Assembly: GCA_964352425.1 (NCBI GenBank)
Contig: CAYGRZ010000019.1
Span: 1-29,041 of the forward strand
DNA from: JAMWCX01 sp964352425
GTDB lineage: Bacteria > Omnitrophota > Gorgyraeia > 2-01-FULL-45-10
DNA: 29,041 bases
Direction of reading: 5' to 3'
Program-made: the position numbers and the translations under genes
Part shown: positions 26,201-29,041 of the stretch, piece by piece
Layout: every line of letters begins with the position of its first letter
How positions within the stretch are numbered: the stretch's first letter is position 1
The notes under the pieces: generated by a model
Seen by the model: only the letters and a program-made list of their open reading frames with translations
Told to the model about the DNA's origin: nothing
Database searches by the model: none

Positions 26201-28738
26201 GATCTCACCTAAGATAATTGCCGCATTAGCACGAAAGGTTTCATTCTTGGCTTCTTCTAATAATGCGATCAAGAGAGGAGTAACCGCTTTGCCCTTACGA
26301 ACTAGTAACGCCGCCGCGGTGTTCGCAACGTTATGATCATCGTCTCCCAACGCCATCATAATAGCCACTAACGCTTCCGCGCTATCGCTGTCAGCTAAAG
26401 CCATTAACGCATAGGAGCGCGTAGCGGGATCATTATCTTCATCCAGAACTTTGATGAGAGGCAATACCGCCGGTTCGCCTATCTGAGCTAAAGCCATCGC
26501 AAGAGGCGCTTTCGATTTAATATCAGCCTTTTTCATCGCCTCGATCAGAGGCTGAACAGCGGGTAGGCCTATCTTCTCCAGAGTTATTATAATGTCCACG
26601 GTAGAGACTTCATCCTTGCCTTTGAGAGATTCGATGAGATTTCTTATATCGTTGATTTTGAAATTTTGTGCGGAACTATTAACCGTTGTGATATTTGCTC
26701 CCGGGACATCCTGTGAATAGGCTGGGTCACGGCCTGCGATACCTAAAGAAAGGGCCGCCGCGAATAAAGCTATAAATAGTTTCGTATTATTCCCGGAACC
26801 CGACATGGTGACGGAGGAAGCGCCGGGCTTTTGCGCTGCTTCGTCTGAAGACACCGGCTTTTGTGTTACAGTCTCGATCGCTGCGCCGCCACGCACCGCT
26901 TCATTCTCAAGCCGGGCTCCGATCGATTTTATAAGAAGCTCCAGCGCCTCCCAGGCAAGCGTCGTTTTTGTAAGCGCCACTGAAAGCTTTTCCGCGCTTA
27001 ACTGCTCCTCGTAGATTTTCTTATCCGTAACGATGAACTTTCCGGCGAGCTCATATGATGCCATTACACCGCTCGGGAACTCCTGCGTTACTTCCTCTTC
27101 GGGGTTTCTGGGGAATATATATACGTCCCCGTCTACAAAGATCAAATTGAACAGGAGATTCTCATCTTGCATCTTCCCCACAATGCTCCATACGGCTTCC
27201 TCGAGGATCTTCCGCGATCCCTGCAACACAAGCCCCGTTGCGGCATATCCGCTAATCCTGTATAGGTTCGCTCCGCTGAGCGACCCGATAAATTCCCGTT
27301 TCTCATTCTCCACTGGAAATTTTTTATCGTGATAGACGCCCTGGAAGTGGATGTGGTTTACTGTGGCCCCGGCATGCAGGGAATTAAAGAAAACCATTAC
27401 GTGGCGGCTGTCTTTGCAGAGGGAGGAAATATCCTCTATGTCTTCCCGCGTCACTTTTTGCATTCGCCTCTGCTGCGCCTTATTAATATCAGGGACCAGC
27501 AGGAAATGGCCGTCCTTTTCGAACGGCGACGCGTTGTGGTACGCCCGCCATATTCGGCCGTTTACTTCTTTCTCAAATAGCGCCGGCCTGACGAGGAGGC
27601 TGAGCGGATCGGTCGGATTATCGCAGGAGAACAAGCAATCCATCTTTCCGGTCTGCGGATTGATCTGGTGAGGTTTACGATCGGGCTGCCTCCCCATCTT
27701 GGAAGGGAGGTTCGCAGGCCTGAGCGCGCGATAACCGTTGTACTGAACCATGTATGCGCCGAGGTTGCTTTCTGTTACGTCCGTGACGATCTCGCTCTCC
27801 CCTGTCTTTGTCACCTTTTTCGCATAGTAGACGATCTCCCCCATAGCGTCCTCTCGTAACCCAAACTCGATCTTATCGCCTACATCTACATTGGGGATGA
27901 CCTGCCGTATATTTTCGATATTCCCCTTTTTAGTGACTTTCCCGTCACTGCCTTTTACGTCATCGGTGACCGTCACAGTATTCGATATGCTCAGGGCATT
28001 CCCTTCGGCATCCTTCACATCTCCCCGCGCAATCTCATGCCACCGTGCCGTCAGATCTACGCCACCCAGTACAAATTCCGTTGTATCTTTTTTCAGACCG
28101 GACACGCGCTGCCCGCTCTTTTGCGCCGGCGCGGCCGGCGCTTCTTCTCCTGCCAAACGCTTACGCATGACCTTGACGACGTATTTATCAGACAACCCCT
28201 TGACTTCGTTGCCTAAAAGCCTGCCACACGCCGGTGTGTTCTTTACCGCAACCTGGATGAGATACGCACGCCCCTCTTTTGAATACGGTATATACAGGAC
28301 ATCCTCGTCCACGCTCACATCTTTCAGGATTATCTGCCTCGTCGGCTCCGTTTCCCTGATAGTGTCTTTATCGATTGTGTTTCTGGTCTCTCTGAGGAGG
28401 ACGACCTTCGACAGGTCTATCCCGCGTAACGCTGAGGTCATGCCGCCGCGCGGGGCCGTCAGGATAGCTTCCAGCTTATCGATGGGCAGCATCCCGATAC
28501 CGTGTTCGGTATCGCCGAATACATAGTTGGCAACGTCCAGGGTGGCGGCCAGAAGGCCGCTCTGCGCCTGGAACGCAGGCGCCCGCACGGGATCGGTAAA
28601 TACATCAGGCACCGCGAGCTTATACTGCGACGAGGTGCCGTCGGCCGGATATGCCCACGTTACGTCGAGCCAGACGAACGATATGATCAATGCGACAGCG
28701 ACAGTCCTGAACCACCATGTTCTGGTAAAATTGCTCAC
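20219..28738 (-). CDS. Giant exported multidomain protein (2839 aa): HIT-type phosphorylase, HEAT, HExxH protease-like, TPR
   Basis: Starts at GTG 28736-28738 with GGAGGG (28746-28751) eight bases upstream. Residues 8-29 are an export signal ending FVWLDVTWA. Residues about 365-545 resemble GDP-hexose (VTC2-type) phosphorylases of the HIT superfamily: CLFSCDNPTDPL, HNASPFEKDGHFLLVP and the catalytic-type NHIHFQ at 461-466. Residues 695-880 are HEAT repeats, followed by a membrane-type helix (about 907-925). Residues 1331-1349 hold HEYQH (H1336, E1337, H1340) then SEGE, a zinc metalloprotease-like signature. Residues 1537-1640 are TPRs. Hydrophobic segments lie at 654-670, 1683-1701, 2012-2028 and 2039-2060. 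Further HEAT-like helices span 1740-1870. Junctions repeat GASSxM or GSSSTM. The C-terminal 200 residues are unassigned. Overall function is unknown. The single frame is intact; residues 946-1530 come from AT-richer DNA. Confidence 0.92.
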   Translation of the reverse strand: MSNFTRTWWFRTVAVALIISFVWLDVTWAYPADGTSSQYKLAVPDVFTDPVRAPAFQAQSGLLAATLDVANYVFGDTEHGIGMLPIDKLEAILTAPRGGMTSALRGIDLSKVVLLRETRNTIDKDTIRETEPTRQIILKDVSVDEDVLYIPYSKEGRAYLIQVAVKNTPACGRLLGNEVKGLSDKYVVKVMRKRLAGEEAPAAPAQKSGQRVSGLKKDTTEFVLGGVDLTARWHEIARGDVKDAEGNALSISNTVTVTDDVKGSDGKVTKKGNIENIRQVIPNVDVGDKIEFGLREDAMGEIVYYAKKVTKTGESEIVTDVTESNLGAYMVQYNGYRALRPANLPSKMGRQPDRKPHQINPQTGKMDCLFSCDNPTDPLSLLVRPALFEKEVNGRIWRAYHNASPFEKDGHFLLVPDINKAQQRRMQKVTREDIEDISSLCKDSRHVMVFFNSLHAGATVNHIHFQGVYHDKKFPVENEKREFIGSLSGANLYRISGYAATGLVLQGSRKILEEAVWSIVGKMQDENLLFNLIFVDGDVYIFPRNPEEEVTQEFPSGVMASYELAGKFIVTDKKIYEEQLSAEKLSVALTKTTLAWEALELLIKSIGARLENEAVRGGAAIETVTQKPVSSDEAAQKPGASSVTMSGSGNNTKLFIALFAAALSLGIAGRDPAYSQDVPGANITTVNSSAQNFKINDIRNLIESLKGKDEVSTVDIIITLEKIGLPAVQPLIEAMKKADIKSKAPLAMALAQIGEPAVLPLIKVLDEDNDPATRSYALMALADSDSAEALVAIMMALGDDDHNVANTAAALLVRKGKAVTPLLIALLEEAKNETFRANAAIILGEIGDEKAAQPLRNALKDKSAPVRETARKALEKMNISMADEQTSEDRDRAPRRSILSVFKDHAVAWGVTIALIILATAVEAYGRIVANSRLRLRMLRACVLRTPYIVRPIFLKPLVALLAEIKTKTSLDEIKEAVSKLKESEEKLVEFRKWLDKNGLSLDDINEDPDLMYQLKGLSSEDINKGQLELRRKARMKLGAVAKSRKSAVDNLRSGLDKFDTDAVKSLLSLISDIIPGKRSDVLVEAFKEMQYVEKIRRLISEPKGDWYEADQEKEKWADEGYYAALLEKFGAIGFRNASEARGRMVALLGEVAMNGLDYAVYVRQSAVTALRDIGGDDAKAMVEKAMQDPDMLCREVRIAKTCSEDEAIGRIVGGVYWILGKEKAQGQYPHIVETIKYLFAKNPEILEFLKKYPLRLFSINDKSKMDSIVLGDFRKYWFQAVGIIHLRYGGLGEGAGGWQEINRTIEIRSQDSPVDMGLGVELFGNNHLLAGVVYHEYQHYKGILSEGETLLRQVDFMKSIIAEDGLGMPKDEMEKCEKDLAATMGQMGISSLGYYFTAGIGDDYLETLNSSILKVYGPDNMTEPQIENATDEVIDSLCKWISRRNSQLEIERLSDPGKKLYELLSDENKVKIKNLVKKTRQIRNSLTSKEFSSIMADDIELLTKWDRYTAAGGGRIFAEVIDRQQMATDSNLDELTVLLDIIAKCGRIIEHDKNDAQVYIYRGDAYAKLGQFAYAIDDFTDAIRIEPKNAEAYFARGAAYALLGKAEDARKDWSEAVKLNSSLEEKVKEIAKALSVDFTMPAGAKPNSSSMHSIDPLSAGFGAAMLGGVWKTATESILAHPVIAALSAALIIGIAAGFMVWRKMSPLGYWARRFERLSERRQRQVRYDLSKGGINAYHELSEALFNKDLGEDFLVEVMHALRSIDSLRAIGPFIKVALDESMPNYLRRYAIGLLGEIGLPGTVKTLEDILTKQCPAMKDRRSAVSLKESIVKALGDMNDPAARECLVAALRDPVFSVREAAARALIECKWVPKTGEEKTLFDAVVAGMPAGRAGSSSTMKKLATAQKSSSDMAVKEKTFKSANQAEAPIIATPLPLASSQKGRIQQEFERTVAVWSLIDEHVKEFSGADEKTQVQSPAGDVSRRDTLADTKDAAQKAQESKGPGASSIMKKLATTLIVAFIPALAMASSYHREVQERNIVLVMFSLILVPILLFTLAYIKDLVETKREEKLKRESLLEEANSNNIKYWFDAACGTYDVARNIALTKIAGIRDISALKELLELQYNYRSDKAIAARNIAISRLLEMNTEESADLARQAIAGQRIFDRWLVPRDTANMLRSLCPTITLTGAIENMDTITKILEWYVDIDHAGPGIVSSSHDTYHLGALIEIAKDRNSIRRAIDVEIPFMEELDLEISIFARGTDRDHGRPDRSNMRSGARVINNPEEAQIALSILKGKMKAEEYDRDPSSGNTFDAAPKGPYTWTIGNLWDVASLLKNTGELRRLIDEELAKQGRTAEAKAPQAVADKASPAQSPVVAKPTTEQLISAGLSMADRHAPAHMDEAMAASRERALTSTTEVAAIMSGAKQELGRHTSISHLEAFEIVESSVPSQMKALRQALKQLKPLAESGVIDDVITKNISRAQKRFKLSDEQTRILRLALLWPGQGMDEEGEMPAPRKQTAMDPRVTELFEIVENTVNNERAKMVINGNALQQLMDKTGILPAGAGKDFLKKEMTAVEIKRKLECLLGGVEKADMARMGRETKAIKGLAAKIRKGMTQFEADSFSASVLARAIRIKRSNRDNNEHKKLYIGLAEDWMPNYDKSGGLESLAVYPIMDYMEKRLAADLRSVGLDGVVEVVVSKKSEDLPGELLKRAGQTGTDVSDIIALGRYEAVSSSAFDSLRSTTGKEGAVLAGIDAKELEAYVKGHESTSDDLVNIKIMEILSAVLEVASGKRPPDLPGYTYDNKLRMLVIVLPKIERIDYKALKDRSMAEAKALHSA
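22693..22740. repeat. Junction repeat copy 1 in the second giant gene
   Basis: This DNA encodes PGASSIMKKLAT (about 2004-2015). It is closely similar to 23021-23068, which encodes GSSSTMKKLAT (1895-1905). Both share GCGAGCTTCTTCATA and TAGAGGAAG on the plus strand. Confidence 0.75.
23021..23068. repeat. Junction repeat copy 2 in the second giant gene
   Basis: Near-copy of 22693-22740, about 330 bases away. A weaker relative at about 26800-26832 encodes PGASSVTMSGSG before another hydrophobic segment. Confidence 0.75.
25667..25744. repeat. Pair of 24-nt direct repeats in the second giant gene
   Basis: Positions 25667-25690 and 25721-25744 match at 22 of 24 bases with a 54-base period. They encode GLSSEDIN (1017-1024) and GLSLDDIN (999-1006). 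Confidence 0.8.
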
Positions 28739-28779
28739 GATTACGCCCTCCGTAAATTAGTTATTTAATTTTTAAACAA

Positions 28780-28818
28780 AAGAGCCAAGCTGATATTACC
28801 GCCATCAGCTTGGCTCTT
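28780..28818 (-). promoter_or_regulatory. Terminator-like hairpin in the leader of the second giant gene
   Basis: A 15-bp perfect stem (arms 28780-28794 and 28804-28818, loop of 9) is followed on the minus strand by TTGTTTAAAAATT. It lies after the promoter at 28909-28937 and about 40 bases before the GTG start, so it would act on this gene's own transcript. It looks like an intrinsic terminator used for attenuation; the sensing part is not recognised. Confidence 0.7.
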
Positions 28819-28882
28819 AAAAACGATCTGTCTATATTGCTGCTTCAGTTTAAACCTCTCACTAACCAGTGCTAGATTTTTC

Positions 28883-28936
28883 TGACACTAACTCGTTAAG
28901 TGAACTGAAGTATAGCATATGAGTTAGTTAGTGTCA
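28883..28936. promoter_or_regulatory. Inverted repeat overlapping the promoter of the second giant gene
   Basis: TGACACTAACTC (28883-28894) and GAGTTAGTTAGTGTCA (28921-28936) form inverted arms, one just after the start point and one over the -35. A third CACTAAC occurs at 28860-28866. The layout suits an operator, but no regulator is known. Confidence 0.5.
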
Positions 28937-28937
28937 A
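28909..28937 (-). promoter_or_regulatory. Sigma70-type promoter of the second giant gene
   Basis: On the minus strand TTGACA (28932-28937), a 17-base spacer and TATACT (28909-28914) with an extended -10 TGC. The start point would be near 28902, leaving a leader of about 164 bases. The rest of 28938-29024 shows only a weak GTTAGA/TCTAAC inverted repeat and no gene. Confidence 0.8.
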
Positions 28938-29024
28938 GAGAAAGTTAGATAGCTTTTGTTTGTCTAACGGTGTGGACTATCGAATAGTAACAGCTCAGTT
29001 TCAGAAGAAGCGCTAAGGCAAGTT

Positions 29025-29041
29025 CGTCTTTGCGAGGAAGC
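29025..29041. repeat. Start of a second copy of the 16624-16718 repeat, cut by the window end
   Basis: CGTCTTTGCGAGGA is identical to the beginning of the element at 16624; two further bases upstream also match. The remainder lies beyond the window. Confidence 0.6.

Noticed and set aside
28780..28818. Hairpin as terminator of a gene beyond the window end
   Set aside because: A strong promoter lies between that gene and the hairpin, so the hairpin is in the giant gene's own leader. A minor read-through role cannot be excluded.
28846..28906. Possible c-di-GMP-II riboswitch in the leader of the second giant gene
   Set aside because: A GGTTTAAA stretch recalls the class, but the other conserved bases and pairing are not present.

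Overview
The window looks like a chromosomal segment of an uncultured bacterium of the PVC superphylum, most likely Candidatus Omnitrophota. This is inferred from three things: a bacterial housekeeping cluster, two very large exported proteins that share an N-terminal FVWxDxxWA signal motif, and a genome littered with short palindromic and tandem repeat elements. No rRNA, tRNA, CRISPR array, transposase or phage gene was seen.

Layout. Positions 1-4463 (minus strand) hold the first giant gene, at least 1487 codons and running off the window start. It is built of repeated beta-type modules with calcium-binding loops and a long helical solenoid. Positions 4708-16338 (minus strand) hold a compact housekeeping run. 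In transcription order it reads polA, glgA, coaE, rho, rpmE, prfA, prmC, murA, rpsP, trmD, rplS, rnhB: replication and repair, glycogen synthesis, CoA synthesis, termination of transcription and translation, peptidoglycan synthesis and ribosomal proteins. Many neighbours overlap by a few bases or lie within 40 bases, as in an operon. A good sigma70-type promoter precedes polA. Positions 16742-20162 hold a divergent pair, glgE (minus) and a GlgM-type glycosyltransferase (plus). Together they suggest synthesis of alpha-glucan through maltose-1-phosphate, next to a classical GT5 glgA. Positions 20219-28738 (minus strand) hold the second giant gene, 2839 aa. It carries an export signal, a GDP-hexose-phosphorylase-like (HIT superfamily) domain, several HEAT-like solenoids, an HExxH metalloprotease-like module, TPRs and repeated internal 'GASSxM + hydrophobic segment' junctions.

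The most unusual biology is in the giant genes. Each has its own strong promoter. The two promoters match at 22 of 29 positions, including the nine-base TTGACACTA and an extended -10, which suggests shared control. The second has a 15-bp terminator-like hairpin in its leader and an inverted repeat over its promoter. The first protein shows a modular design in which one fixed slot of a repeat accepts inserts ranging from a short Ca-binding loop to a solenoid of about 590 residues.

The second theme is repeat invasion. Palindromes and G-rich tandem repeats lie in almost every intergenic gap, provide or abut stop codons, and are inserted in frame into trmD (internal loop and C-terminus) and prmC (two sites).
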